Shown here in pieces: positions 63,790-64,000 of a stretch of DNA of 64,000 bases. The stretch is from Pseudoalteromonas spongiae UST010723-006 (lineage in GTDB: Bacteria; Pseudomonadota; Gammaproteobacteria; Enterobacterales; Alteromonadaceae): assembly GCF_000238255.3 (NCBI RefSeq), contig NZ_CP011039.1, forward strand, positions 168,501-232,500, given 5' to 3'. The notes under the pieces are model-generated. The model was not told the DNA's origin and did no database searches. It saw only the letters and a list, made by a program, of their open reading frames with translations. Both the position numbers and the translations under genes were made by a program. Every line of letters starts with the position of its first letter. Within the stretch, counting starts at the first letter, position 1.

Positions 63790-64000
63790 TAACAGCGACG
63801 AAGCGTCGCGGCAAACACTAAGTTGTTTGCAAATGCTCTTTAAAAATTTAAGCAATCATCTGTGTGGGCACTCGTACAGATTAAGTTCTAACATACGCTT
63901 TTAAAGCGTAACAAAATTTAGACTTAATTGAACTGAGTGACCATAGCTATTAAACAATTCAGCCTTGAGCTGTTTTGAGTTCACTTTTTTAAAAGTGAAA
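63790..64000 (+). other. rRNA operon leader (5-prime of 16S rRNA)
   Basis: Two hairpins (GCGACG/CGTCGC near 63794; GCAAACA/TGTTTGC near 63811), the boxA-like TGCTCTTTAAAAA at 63834, and TCTGTGTGGGCACTCG match enteric 16S leaders. The window ends in an inverse repeat (TTCACTTTTTTAAAAGTGAA) that probably starts the processing stem; 16S itself begins beyond the edge. Confidence 0.88.

Overview
The window reads as chromosomal DNA of a marine gammaproteobacterium of the Alteromonadales, most like Pseudoalteromonas. This rests on gene content and on two blocks of synteny shared with enteric bacteria: sthA - fabR - trmA - murI - rRNA operon at the right end, and yheU - yheT - yheS - yheV - slyX - fkpA in the middle. 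It also rests on the AT-rich intergenic DNA with Alteromonadales-style palindromic repeats. No name can be proven without a database search. There is no prophage, IS transposase, CRISPR array or plasmid function. Accessory DNA is limited to small palindromic (MITE-like) repeats and one frameshifted gene.

Layout. 1-7.4 kb: end of an outer-membrane-type protein, a hotdog thioesterase, a small membrane protein, a periplasmic binding-like protein, the assimilatory sulfate reduction operon cysJIH (minus strand), and an orphan pilin pair. 7.4-7.7 kb: a 270-bp palindromic repeat. 7.8-9.4 kb: a PepSY membrane protein and an LpxH-like phosphoesterase. 9.4-19.6 kb (minus strand): a long, tightly packed ECF sigma factor / ChrR anti-sigma operon with YbgA-like protein, photolyase, NTF2-like protein, SDR, FAD oxidoreductase, DUF1365, cyclopropane synthase-like enzyme, DUF2878, chalcone isomerase-like and DUF3833 genes. 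This is the classic photo-oxidative (singlet oxygen) stress module. A LON-domain gene precedes it, and it and the sigma gene carry the same promoter spacing.

19.7-31 kb: a DMT transporter, a probable sRNA, an oxygen-sensing diiron protein paired with a miniature chemoreceptor-like protein, a full chemoreceptor with a candidate sigma-28 promoter, a double glyoxalase-fold protein, a Fur-box-linked divergent TonB receptor / PepSY reductase-like pair, and an SDR. 31-40 kb: M48 peptidase and LemA, a cis/trans fatty acid isomerase, a dimeric dUTPase, yrfG, nudE and cysQ. 40-44 kb: two identical initiator tRNAs, a frameshifted acetyltransferase, a J-domain protein, an M19 dipeptidase, yheU and yheT. 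44-52.5 kb: a nested repeat, a 47-residue DUF3149 protein, the yheS, yheV, slyX and fkpA group, an aldehyde dehydrogenase with its TetR regulator, and rsd. 52.7-64 kb: a possible sRNA or leader, hemE, nfi, a Sel1/TonB protein, sthA, a desaturase with its FabR operator, fabR, trmA, a DUF5610 protein, murI, a membrane-anchored RRM protein, and the promoters and leader of an rRNA operon whose 16S gene starts just beyond the right edge.

Theme. Membrane-lipid and oxidative-stress functions recur: cyclopropane synthesis, cis/trans isomerisation, delta-9 desaturation under FabR, photolyase under ECF/ChrR, and diiron oxygen sensing. The most unusual signals are non-coding. Two MITE copies keep the same fold while the stem sequences differ by paired changes, one copy sits inside another repeat, and there are two candidate small RNAs.
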